64,000 nucleotides of DNA from Thermaceae bacterium (GTDB lineage: Bacteria > Deinococcota > Deinococci > Deinococcales > Thermaceae), in contig JADMIM010000009.1 of the NCBI GenBank assembly GCA_015478585.1, positions 1 to 64,000 on the forward strand, read 5' to 3'. Of this stretch, positions 8,638 to 16,249 are shown in pieces. A program made the position numbers and the translations under genes. The notes below the pieces were generated by a model. It had not been told where the DNA came from. It saw only the letters and a program-made list of their open reading frames with translations, and ran no database searches. Position 1 is the stretch's first letter. Each line of letters starts with the position of its first letter.

Positions 8638-9593
8638 CCGAAACGATGCTCGCGCAGATGTATCGAACTATGTTTACCATGCGCACCTTTGACGAGCGCA
8701 TTCATCAGCTTGCTGCGGACGATGCTATTCCCGGCTATGCCCATACCTATTTTGGCTCAGAGGCTGTTGCAACAGGAGTGATGGCTGCCCTCGAACCTAG
8801 TGACTGGATTGCCTCAACGTATCGCAATCATGGTCACGCAATAGCCAAGGGTGTGTCACTTAACGCAATGGCAGCCGAGGTATATGGGCGCAGAACAGGG
8901 GTTTGCAAGGGCAAGGGCGGAAGCATGCACATTTCAGATTTTGACAAGGGCATGTTGGGTGCTATTGGAATCGTCGCTGCTGGCATCCCCCTAGCTGTAG
9001 GAGCTGCGTTGACTGCTAAGTTCAAGGGACTGCCCTGGGTTGCGGTACCGTTCTTTGGTGACGGTGCCGTGCACCAAGGCGTTTTCCACGAAGGGGCAGG
9101 AATAGCCAAACTGTGGAATCTGCCGGTAGTGCTGGTGTGCGAAAACAATGGGTACGCCGAGGCCACCGCTACCGACTATCATCTCAACACCAAGACCATC
9201 GCCGATATGGCTTGTGCTTATAACATGCCCGCTCGGCGGGCCGATGGGATGGATGTGGTGACGGTTTATGAGATAGCTAAAGAAGCGGTTGACTTTGCGC
9301 GCTGTGGGGGTGGACCGATCCTTTTGGAATTTCTTTCCTATCGGTTTTCGGGTCAATACGAAGGCGATAAACAAATCTACCAGCCCGCTGCTGAAATCGA
9401 AGAGGCACGTAAGCGTGACCCCATCAAGGTCTTTGAAGAGAATGCCTCTACTCGTGGCTTGAGTGAAGAACGTTTGGCTGGGATTCGCCAGGAAGTAAAA
9501 GTCGTGGTGGAGGCAGCTTTTACCTATGCTGAATCAGCTCCCTGGCCAAGCCCAGAAGAAACCCTTGATGATGTTTACGTTTCTTATCTGTGA
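8634..9593 (+). CDS. Thiamine-pyrophosphate-dependent E1 component, alpha subunit (acetoin/pyruvate dehydrogenase type)
   Basis: 319 residues. The TPP/Mg motif begins at GDGA (142-145) and ends at ENNGYA near 170. TYRNHGHAIAKG and KGKGGSMHI are typical of acetoin and pyruvate dehydrogenase E1 alpha. E1 decarboxylates or splits a 2-oxo compound and normally passes the acyl group to a lipoyl E2. No E2 or E3 gene is present in the window. The pair may borrow chromosomal E2/E3 or act alone as a TPP lyase. The start overlaps the aldolase stop. Confidence 0.9.
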   Translation: MTETMLAQMYRTMFTMRTFDERIHQLAADDAIPGYAHTYFGSEAVATGVMAALEPSDWIASTYRNHGHAIAKGVSLNAMAAEVYGRRTGVCKGKGGSMHISDFDKGMLGAIGIVAAGIPLAVGAALTAKFKGLPWVAVPFFGDGAVHQGVFHEGAGIAKLWNLPVVLVCENNGYAEATATDYHLNTKTIADMACAYNMPARRADGMDVVTVYEIAKEAVDFARCGGGPILLEFLSYRFSGQYEGDKQIYQPAAEIEEARKRDPIKVFEENASTRGLSEERLAGIRQEVKVVVEAAFTYAESAPWPSPEETLDDVYVSYL

Positions 9594-9600
9594 GGTATTT

Positions 9601-10617
9601 ATGCGCGAGCTAACTGTCAAAGATGCCATTAATGAGGCCCTGATGCAGGTAATGGAAGCTGATCCCAGTGTCATCATGATGGGTGAGGACATTGCTGGAG
9701 GCGCGGGGCGAGATGACCAAGGCGGACTTGATGCCTGGGGCGGACCCTTTGGGGTAACCCAGGGATTGGTGACTCGCTTTGGGCGCGAACGCATACGGGA
9801 CACCACCATTGCCGAAGCGGGATTTTTCGGGGCGGCAGTCGGTGCCGCCATGACCGGTCTGAGACCGATCGTTGAACTGATGTATGTGGACTTCGTTGGA
9901 GTCTGCTATGACCAGCTCCTCAATCAAGCAGCCAAGATGCGCTACATGTTTGGGGGCAAGCAAAAAGTGCCGATGGTGGTGAGGACGGTGGTCGGTGCTG
10001 GATTCAGGGCGGCAGCCGAGCACTCGCAGGCCCTTTACCCCCTCTACACCCATGTTCCTGGCCTCAAGACTGTGGCTCCAACAACGCCTGCCGATGCCAA
10101 AGGACTTCTAATTTCAGCTATTCAGGATGATGACCCAGTAATTTTCTTTGAACACAAGCGTCTTTACATGACGAAAGGGGATGTACCCGAAAATCCTACC
10201 CCAATTCCTCTGGGCAAAGCCTCAATCCCCAGGTCGGGTAAGGATATTACGGTCGTGGCAGTACAGAGAATGGTGAACTTCTCCCTCGAGGCCGCTCGCT
10301 TGCTGGATATCGAGGGTATACAGGCTGAGGTCATTGATCCTCGAACCTATTCTCCTCTGGATGAGGACACCATACTCGAATCAGTGGCCAAGACTGGTTA
10401 TCTGATCATCGTGGACGAATCCTATCCCCGTTGTGGGCTAGCTGCAGATATCTCATCAATTGTCGCCGAAAAAGGCTTTGACTATCTGAAAGGGGCTATC
10501 CGCAAGGTTACTCCCCCTCATACTCCAGTGCCCTTCAGCCCGCCGATGGAAGACTTCTACCTGCCCTCGCCGCAGAAGATCGCCGACGCGGTGCGCGGGC
10601 TACTGGGAGCCCGGTGA
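9601..10617 (+). CDS. Thiamine-pyrophosphate-dependent E1 component, beta subunit
   Basis: 338 residues from ATG 9601, which follows GAGG and gives the usual start MRELTVKDAINEALMQVMEAD. Typical E1 beta features are VIMMGEDI, RIRDTTIAEAGFFGAAVGAA, and the C-terminal VDPRTYSPLDEDTI-like region. It forms the alpha2beta2 E1 with the preceding gene. The last 90 or so bases, from about 10530, are much richer in G+C than the rest of the gene, as is the whole next gene, suggesting recombination inside this gene. Confidence 0.9.
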   Translation: MRELTVKDAINEALMQVMEADPSVIMMGEDIAGGAGRDDQGGLDAWGGPFGVTQGLVTRFGRERIRDTTIAEAGFFGAAVGAAMTGLRPIVELMYVDFVGVCYDQLLNQAAKMRYMFGGKQKVPMVVRTVVGAGFRAAAEHSQALYPLYTHVPGLKTVAPTTPADAKGLLISAIQDDDPVIFFEHKRLYMTKGDVPENPTPIPLGKASIPRSGKDITVVAVQRMVNFSLEAARLLDIEGIQAEVIDPRTYSPLDEDTILESVAKTGYLIIVDESYPRCGLAADISSIVAEKGFDYLKGAIRKVTPPHTPVPFSPPMEDFYLPSPQKIADAVRGLLGAR

Positions 10618-11360
10618 AGCTGGACGCAGCCATGCTGATGCGGGGGCTGGGCCTGGCCAAGAGCGAGGTTCCCGTGGCGGTGATCCTCGAGGGCTCTTGG
10701 TGGCAGCAGCAGCGCAATAAGCTGCGGCTGAGCCACCTGCAAAACGCTCGCGAATTGCGCTTCCCCGAAATGCACCTGGGCTACTTTCAGGATAAACCCG
10801 TGCTCTACTCGTGCGCATACGGCGCGCCTCGAGCAGTCGAGCCCGTGCAGATCTTCGGTAGCCTCGGAGCGTCGCTCGCCATCCAAATCGGCTCGTGCGG
10901 GGCCATCCAGCCGAGCGTTCATACTGGCGACATTGTGCTGCCGACGGAGGTCAAAATCGGCGAGGGGGCCTCGCAATACTATGCTGAGGACACCTGGGCA
11001 CGGCCGAGTACGGTTTGGGTAGGGAAAGCCGACCAAAAGTTGAAGGCTCGGGGGTTTGCCACCCACCGGGGCAGATTCATCACCACCTCGGCGCTGTTCG
11101 CGCAGCCGCCGGAGCGCATCACAGGGTGGGAGCGGGAGGGCTACCTCGGCATTGACATGGAGACCTCGGCGGTCTTCACCGTGGCCAAGGTGATGGGGAT
11201 GGCAGCGGTCGGGATAGTCTTCGCCTGGGACGAGCTGTGTTTGGGGCGCACCTTTCTCGACGAGTTCGCGCCGGAGGAAAAGGACAAGCAGGAGCGGGCC
11301 AACCTCGCCGTCTTTGAGGTGGCGCTTGAACTGGCCCTGGAAGCGGAGATCCGGGCATGA
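10614..11360 (+). CDS. Purine/uridine nucleoside phosphorylase family protein
   Basis: 248 residues. The family core is visible in IQIGSCGAIQPSVHTGDIVLPTE and the GIDMETSAVF motif, whose Met-Glu contacts the ribose. Phosphorylases convert nucleoside plus phosphate to base plus (deoxy)ribose-1-phosphate. The GTG start overlaps the E1 beta stop (GTGA). Unlike its neighbours, this gene is GC-rich with G/C-ending codons, the signature of a different origin or of replacement by recombination. With the nucleoside hydrolase gene nearby, the operon holds two routes to the same cleavage. Confidence 0.85.
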   Translation: MKLDAAMLMRGLGLAKSEVPVAVILEGSWWQQQRNKLRLSHLQNARELRFPEMHLGYFQDKPVLYSCAYGAPRAVEPVQIFGSLGASLAIQIGSCGAIQPSVHTGDIVLPTEVKIGEGASQYYAEDTWARPSTVWVGKADQKLKARGFATHRGRFITTSALFAQPPERITGWEREGYLGIDMETSAVFTVAKVMGMAAVGIVFAWDELCLGRTFLDEFAPEEKDKQERANLAVFEVALELALEAEIRA

Positions 11361-12196
11361 GACTGGGCGTTCACCTCGGCTACTTCATGGAAGCGTGGGG
11401 CGATGACCCGCTGCCGCTCATCCCCAGGGCTAGGGCGGCGGGCTGCGAGGTGGTGGAGATCTCGCTTTACAGTAAGCTTCCTGAGCAACTTGAAATTCTA
11501 CGCCGCACTGCAGAAGCTGAAGCGGTGGAACTTACCTTTACAACTGGTTTACAACCCCAAACAGATATATCCAGTGCCGATCCAGCGATTCAAAAAGCTG
11601 GCATTGAATATCTGTGTCGCTGCGTTGAACAGGTAAACGAGGCGGGTGGGCATCTGCTTAGTGGTGTAATTTTCGGATGCTGGGGCGCACGCAGCGGAAA
11701 TGATTTTGAAGGGCGTCGTATGCGGGTTAGCAAAGGGCTCGCACAGGTCATGCCTTTGGCTGAACAGCTTGACGTTGACCTGGGCATCGAGCCCATCAAT
11801 CGCTACGAAACGGATTTAGTAACTACCTTAAGCATCGCGGTGGAAATAGCTCGTAAGGTAGATTCTCCTCGGCTGGGTATTTTGCTCGATCTTTTCCACG
11901 CACAGCTCGAGGAGCTAAGTCTAGCAGGTGCCATTGCCGAGGCAGGATCCTATCTCAAACACATACATCTGGCCGATAATCACCGGGGTCTACCGGGAAC
12001 CGGAAGCTTTGTGTGGGAAGCCCTGCTCCACGCCCTCGAAGAGAGAGGGTATCAGGGAAGGGCGGTGATCGAAGCCTTTACTCACACTGGAACCCCTGTG
12101 GCAAGGGATACAGCCACGTGGGTAAATCGGGGTTCTGAGAATCCTGACTTAGATTTGAAAAAGTCCTTAGATTTTTTGAGGAGTGGGGGATGGTAG
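11357..12196 (+). CDS. Sugar (phosphate) isomerase/epimerase, D-tagatose 3-epimerase family
   Basis: 279-residue TIM barrel. E145 (GIEPINRYET), D178 (LLDLFH), H204 (KHIHLAD) and E239 (VIEAF) have intervals of 33, 26 and 35 residues. These equal the metal-ligand spacing known for Pseudomonas D-tagatose 3-epimerase (Glu152, Asp185, His211, Glu246). It probably epimerises a ketose at C3, or isomerises a related sugar. It overlaps the phosphorylase by four bases and the DhaL gene by seven. The first 110 or so bases share the GC-rich style of the phosphorylase, then the sequence returns abruptly to the AT-richer style. Confidence 0.82.
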   Translation: MRLGVHLGYFMEAWGDDPLPLIPRARAAGCEVVEISLYSKLPEQLEILRRTAEAEAVELTFTTGLQPQTDISSADPAIQKAGIEYLCRCVEQVNEAGGHLLSGVIFGCWGARSGNDFEGRRMRVSKGLAQVMPLAEQLDVDLGIEPINRYETDLVTTLSIAVEIARKVDSPRLGILLDLFHAQLEELSLAGAIAEAGSYLKHIHLADNHRGLPGTGSFVWEALLHALEERGYQGRAVIEAFTHTGTPVARDTATWVNRGSENPDLDLKKSLDFLRSGGW

Positions 12197-12816
12197 GCCT
12201 TGATACTGAAGTGCTGCAGCGCTGGGTTTTAGCACTTCCTATAGTGTTTGAAGGCAATCTAGAGCGACTTAACGGGCTGGATACCCAGGCGGGTGACGGT
12301 GACCATGGGACGACTATTCTACGGGGAGTCCAAGCAGCAGCCAGAGCTACCGAGTCCCTTCCATCACCTGTTTTGGCCAAGGGCTTGCTCGAGACTGCTG
12401 GATCAGCGTTTCGTCGGGCTGCCGGTGGGGCATCGGGTCCACTTTTTGCCTGTATTTTTACTGAATTGGCCAAGATGATCGAGAACAATTGTTTAAGTGG
12501 TGTTGGATTGGCCCAGGGATTGGAAAATGCAGCACTCCTGATTCATAGGTTGGGGAAAGCCGAGATCGGGGATCGGACGCTACTCGACGCGCTTTTCCCT
12601 GCAGCCCAGGCTGCAAAGTCTGCCCCATCGAACCTTGGGGCGGCCCTGGATGCTGCGATGGATGCCGCGGAAAAAGGAGTGGCCGCCACCGCAACGATGG
12701 TGGCTCGGAAAGGACGGGCTCGATTTGTGAATGCAGGGGAAGTCCATAGTCCCGATGCTGGGGCGACCTCAATCGAGCTAATCCTGCGTACGCTTAATGA
12801 GGTGTACCGGTCATGA
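12190..12816 (+). CDS. Dihydroxyacetone-kinase-like protein, DhaL (nucleotide-binding) subunit
   Basis: 208 residues, the usual DhaL length. The Mg/nucleotide-binding aspartates are at 31, 36 and 38 in LDTQAGDGDHG, the D-X4-D-X-D pattern of DhaL, and AGGASGPLF is the second nucleotide contact. It provides the phosphoryl group to the DhaK subunit encoded next. No DhaM phosphotransferase gene is seen, so ATP rather than PTS phosphate is the likely donor. It starts inside the end of the epimerase gene and ends overlapping dhaK. Confidence 0.88.
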   Translation: MVGLDTEVLQRWVLALPIVFEGNLERLNGLDTQAGDGDHGTTILRGVQAAARATESLPSPVLAKGLLETAGSAFRRAAGGASGPLFACIFTELAKMIENNCLSGVGLAQGLENAALLIHRLGKAEIGDRTLLDALFPAAQAAKSAPSNLGAALDAAMDAAEKGVAATATMVARKGRARFVNAGEVHSPDAGATSIELILRTLNEVYRS

Positions 12817-13805
12817 AGAAACTGATCAATCACCCCAACCGGCTAGTCGAAGACATGCTGGAAGGCTATGTCGCCGCCTATAGTGATTACATCCGCTATG
12901 AGCCTGGCAGCCGGGTAGTCCTACGGTGCCTACCTAAAAAACAGGGAGTCGGTCTGGTTATCGGCAATGGCTCTGGACATGAACCTATCGCTATGGGCTG
13001 GGTTGGTCAGGGGATGCTAGATGCCAATGCAGTGGGAGATATTTTTACCGCACCGCCTCCGGAACTGATTCTCGAGGCTCTCCGCAAGGCCAATCTTGGT
13101 CAGGGTTGCCTGCTACTTATCTCTAACCATGCTGGAGACGTTCTGAACGGCGAGCTAGCTGTAGAGATGGCCCGAGAAGAGGGTCTACGGGTCGAACCTT
13201 TGCTGATGTATGATGACATCGCTTCAGCCCCTAAAGGCCGCGAGAGCGAGCGCCGTGGGGCTCCGGGAACTACCTTTATCTACAAGCTTGTCGGAGCGCG
13301 GGCGGAGGAAGGTGCTTCGCTGCGGGAACTGCTTGAGTTGGGGTCACTGGTGCGCGATTCCACCCGCAGCCTCAGTGTGGCGATTCGCCCCGGCATATCG
13401 CCCCTGACGGGCGAAGCCATGTTCACTCTCGCAGAAGACGAGATTTTCATCGGCATGGGGGTTCACGGCGAGGCGGGATTCAAGCGGCAGAAATTAGCCC
13501 CGGCGGCAGAAGTGGTTCGCACCGTAACTGAAGCTATCCTGGATGATCTTCCCTTCCGGTTCGGCGATGAGGTGTTGGTTCTAGTTAACGGAGCGGGGGC
13601 CACCACCCTAGGGGAGTTATTAGTGGTATACCGAGAACTTGATGCTGTGCTCAAAGGGCGCGGGGTTCACCCCTATAAACCTCTGGTTGGCACGTATATC
13701 ACCACACAGGAAATGGCTGGCGTGTCTGTCGCGCTGTGCCGGACAACTCCGGAACTCAATCGTTTATGGGATTCACCCTGTCGAGTTCCCTTTTTTGGAC
13801 GGTAG
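12813..13805 (+). CDS. Dihydroxyacetone-kinase-like protein, DhaK (substrate-binding) subunit
   Basis: 330 residues. His56 (GNGSGHEP), Asp109 (SNHAGDV) and His218 (GMGVHGEAG) coincide in position with the catalytic residues of E. coli DhaK, where His218 binds the keto group covalently. The family phosphorylates dihydroxyacetone, and relatives act on longer ketoses such as erythrulose or apulose. The kinase should therefore accept a ketose and give a phosphate that the class I aldolase can split. It is the last gene of the operon. An IS3-family element begins nine bases after the stop, so any native downstream part may have been displaced. Confidence 0.9.
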   Translation: MKKLINHPNRLVEDMLEGYVAAYSDYIRYEPGSRVVLRCLPKKQGVGLVIGNGSGHEPIAMGWVGQGMLDANAVGDIFTAPPPELILEALRKANLGQGCLLLISNHAGDVLNGELAVEMAREEGLRVEPLLMYDDIASAPKGRESERRGAPGTTFIYKLVGARAEEGASLRELLELGSLVRDSTRSLSVAIRPGISPLTGEAMFTLAEDEIFIGMGVHGEAGFKRQKLAPAAEVVRTVTEAILDDLPFRFGDEVLVLVNGAGATTLGELLVVYRELDAVLKGRGVHPYKPLVGTYITTQEMAGVSVALCRTTPELNRLWDSPCRVPFFGR

Positions 13806-13844
13806 TGCGTAGGGTGATATTGACCCGATTTGGTTCAGTTACAG

Positions 13845-14747
13845 TTAAGCCACTTGCCTAGCATAGTGATGGTTCTGATTCTCGAAGTCCAGTGGGGAAA
13901 GAAATCCAAGGGTTGAATGCCGTCCGGTGCGATTGTAGAAACCCTCAATGTAGGCAAAGATGGCGGTTTGGGCAACTTGACGGGTGTTGTAGCCACACTT
14001 GCCTATAGATTTGACTCCCTCAGTTTTTAGGGTGGCAAAGAAGGATTCCGAGACTGCATTATCGAAGCAGTTTCCCTTACCTGACATACTTTGAGCAATG
14101 TGATGTTTTTCGAGTTCGAGTTTGAAGGCGGTGCTAGCGTACTGGCTGCCCTTGTCGGAATGGAAGATCAGCCCCCGAAAGTCGGCCTTGCTGTGGGTTC
14201 TGCGGCACTGTATAGCCATTCTGAGGGCTTTCAGGGTGAGGTCATTGGTTATCCGCTCGGACATAGACCAGCCGATGACTCTGCGAGAGTAGAGGTCTAA
14301 AACAACCGCCAGGTAGAGCCAGCCGTCTTTGGTAACAATGTAGGTGATGTCTGAGACCCATTTCTGGTTGGGGCTATCGGCTTGAAAGTTCTGGACAAGT
14401 AGATTATTGGCGACCTGCCGTTTGGGATTTTGCTGGGTAGTGACTTTGAATCTGCGTTTGCATTTACCCCGAAGCTGATGTTGCTTCATCAGCCGAGCTA
14501 CCCGCTTCTTGCCCACCCTCTGCCCAGCCGCTTTCAAATCCCTGTAGATTCGGGGTGAGCCGTAGGTCATTCGACTGCCACAATGAAACATCTTGATCTG
14601 CTCAGCTAGACCTTCATCTCGCTCTTGATGCTTGGATTTTGGCCTTCTCCGCCAGGCATAGAAGCCTCGTTGGCTTACTTGCATCACCCGACACAGCAGT
14701 TCTATCGAGTGCTTTTGCTTCTGGGCTTCTACGAAAGCAAACCTCAT
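13845..14747 (-). CDS. IS3-family transposase OrfB (DDE integrase domain)
   Basis: 300 residues. An N-terminal HTH_21-like part (YGSPRIYRDLKAAG) is followed by the rve integrase core. The catalytic residues lie in VSDITYI (first Asp), LIFHSDKGSQYAS (second Asp) and NAVSESFFATLK (Glu), and the tail YNTRQVAQTAIFAYIEGFYNRTGRHSTLG is typical of IS150/IS3. Its ATG overlaps the OrfA stop by four bases. Functional transposase is expected as an OrfAB fusion made by -1 frameshifting. Confidence 0.95.
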   Translation of the reverse strand: MRFAFVEAQKQKHSIELLCRVMQVSQRGFYAWRRRPKSKHQERDEGLAEQIKMFHCGSRMTYGSPRIYRDLKAAGQRVGKKRVARLMKQHQLRGKCKRRFKVTTQQNPKRQVANNLLVQNFQADSPNQKWVSDITYIVTKDGWLYLAVVLDLYSRRVIGWSMSERITNDLTLKALRMAIQCRRTHSKADFRGLIFHSDKGSQYASTAFKLELEKHHIAQSMSGKGNCFDNAVSESFFATLKTEGVKSIGKCGYNTRQVAQTAIFAYIEGFYNRTGRHSTLGFLSPLDFENQNHHYARQVA

Positions 14748-15046
14748 CGGCTTTCCTTGGCAAAGTAGGCGGTGGCCTTTTTTAGGATTTCACGTTCCTC
14801 CTTCACTAAGGCTAACTCCTTCTTCAGCCGTTCTATTTCTGCTTGTTCTGCACTTAGCCCTTGCTTTCCCTGACCAGGAAAGGCTAGCGCCCCAGCCTCT
14901 TTCTCTGCCCTAACCCACTTATGCAATGCACTACTAGATATTCCTAAATCCCGTGCCACGCCCTCTACACTTGCGTTCGGCTGCTTAGTCAGCCCTACCG
15001 CCTCCCGCTTGAACTCTGCTGGGTACACCCTCCGCGTTTTTCCCAT
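14744..15046 (-). CDS. IS3-family OrfA (helix-turn-helix)
   Basis: 100 residues with the usual start RVYPAEFKREAV, an HTH (VEGVARDLGISSSALHKWVRAEKE) and a leucine-zipper-like coiled coil (EIERLKKELALVKEEREILKKA). It recognises the element ends and regulates transposition. The KK codons near the end are part of the A6G slippery site. Confidence 0.93.
   Translation of the reverse strand: MGKTRRVYPAEFKREAVGLTKQPNASVEGVARDLGISSSALHKWVRAEKEAGALAFPGQGKQGLSAEQAEIERLKKELALVKEEREILKKATAYFAKESR
14777..14783 (-). other. Programmed -1 frameshift site A AAA AAG in the IS element
   Basis: Read on the minus strand, the codons CTA AAA AAG place the heptamer A-AAA-AAG in the correct zero frame of orfA. OrfB lies in the -1 frame, and that frame is open from the slip site to the OrfB ATG. 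A6G is the slippery heptamer documented for IS150-type elements, so an OrfAB fusion is predicted. Confidence 0.75.
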
Positions 15047-15152
15047 TCCTACCTCCTTTTCTGGAGGCTTAACTTACACTGCACTAAATCGGGGGAGTAT
15101 CAGGGTCTCCCGCAAATTTGATACCACTGGTTTACTTATGCCACCGAAACTA

Positions 15153-16134
15153 AGAGACTGTCTGAGACCTGTCCCACGCTATACAATCGCGTATGAGCGA
15201 CAGAGAAAGCCGTTACCCCAGTGATTTATCAGACCGAGAGTGGGCTATTCTCGAACCCTTGATACCCGAGCCTTGGATGTTTCCCAGCCGCCCCCGAGAA
15301 CACCGTTGGCGGGAAATCCTCAACGGGATGTTCTACATCAATCGCGCAGGCTGTTCCTGGCGCAGGTTAGCCGCATAGCGGCTATGGCCTACGGCCACTC
15401 CCTGCATGATGCCCAGCCATCTGCCGCACTAGAAAATGGTCTACCATTACTTCAGGCTCTGGCGCAAGAGCGGCTTGCTCGAACGCATTCACACCACCTT
15501 ACGAGAGAAGACTCGGCTGAAGATGGGGCGGGGGAAGCTGAGCCCAGCCCTAGGAGTGTGGATAGCCAGAGTGTGAAGACCCGTGAAAAGGGGGAATCCA
15601 AGGTTATGACGGGGCGAAAAAAGTGAAAGGCCGCAAACGGCATGTGTTGGTGGACACCCAAGGGCTAGTCTCGAAGGTAAAGGTGTTGCCCGCCAACCTC
15701 AGCGATGCCCAAGGGGGCAAAGTCGTACTACAAGCGGCTTGGGCTATATTCAAGTGCTTGTCTCACCTGTTTATTGACGGTGGCTATAAACGTCAGTTTG
15801 AAGAGTGGGTCAAGGAAACCTTGGGTTGGACGGTGCAGGTGATGCAAAGACCCGATGCCAACTTTCGGGGCATTTGGTGGCCCGATGACGTGCCCATGCC
15901 CCCAGATTTGATCGAAGAGCTGCGCGCTGCGCAGAAAGACCCGAGGCTATCGCTCTTTCGTAGTCATCCCCCGCCGCTGGGTAGTGGAGCGTACCTTCGC
16001 CTGGCTCAGCTTCAACCACAGACTCAACCGCGACTATGAACTCTTACCTGAAACCCAGAAACCTTGATCTACGCGGCAATGATCCGCCTTATGGTCAGAC
16101 GATTGGCCTCCCAGAAGCTTTTCAGACAGTCTCT
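15153..16134 (+). mobile_element. Decayed IS5-family insertion sequence
   Basis: AGAGACTGTCTGA at 15153-15165 and its exact inverse TCAGACAGTCTCT at 16122-16134 bound a remnant about 980 bp long. The flanks read CTA on the left and AG on the right. A TA or CTA target duplication is possible only if the boundary is moved by one or two bases, so the exact ends are uncertain. The transposase inside is broken. It lies 50 bp from the intact IS3-family element. Confidence 0.8.
15193..16132 (+). pseudogene. IS5-family transposase, multiply frameshifted
   Basis: The reading frame must change repeatedly to recover the protein. MSDRESRYPSDLSDREWAIL to CSWRRLAA runs up to a TAG at 15376. After a degenerate stretch with a second TAG (15430), MVYHYFRLWRKSGLLERIH resumes in the same frame. 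Then shifts occur near the G-run at 15530 (to VDSQSVKT, first Asp), near 15590 (to KGRKRHVLVDTQG and LFIDGGYK, second Asp), near 15935 (to [11 protein letters not shown], the Glu region) and near 16058. At least four indels and two stops mean no functional product. Confidence 0.85.
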
Positions 16135-16249
16135 AGAGCGGTTTTCGGAAAGAATTTTGGGATGACTCGAGTACATTTGCCGTACCAGTTTGATATTTTG
16201 CTGCCCCTAGCGGCAAAAGTCGGAGAACCGCGATATAACTGCTTGACAG

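Larger units (their letters stand above)
13815..15102 (-). mobile_element. Complete IS3-family insertion sequence (IS150-like), 1288 bp
   Basis: The 37-bp terminal inverted repeats at 13815-13851 and 15066-15102 match at 29 of 37 positions and end in TGATA...TATCA, the TG/CA tips typical of IS3. Both outer ends are flanked by GGG (13812-13814 and 15103-15105), a 3-bp target duplication. It carries orfA and orfB on the minus strand with an A6G frameshift signal. All parts look intact, so it is probably recent and potentially active. It sits immediately behind the dhaK-like gene. Confidence 0.92.

Noticed and set aside
8634-10617. AptA/AptB-type split transketolase of apiose catabolism
   Set aside because: The DhaK-like kinase made this tempting, but the sequences carry acetoin/pyruvate E1 motifs (KGKGGSMHI, RDTTIAEAGFFG), not transketolase ones.
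12190-13805. PTS-dependent DhaKLM system
   Set aside because: No DhaM, HPr or EI gene is seen in or around the operon.
15193-16039. Three separate small genes in the IS5 region
   Set aside because: They are fragments of one transposase in shifted frames between terminal inverted repeats.
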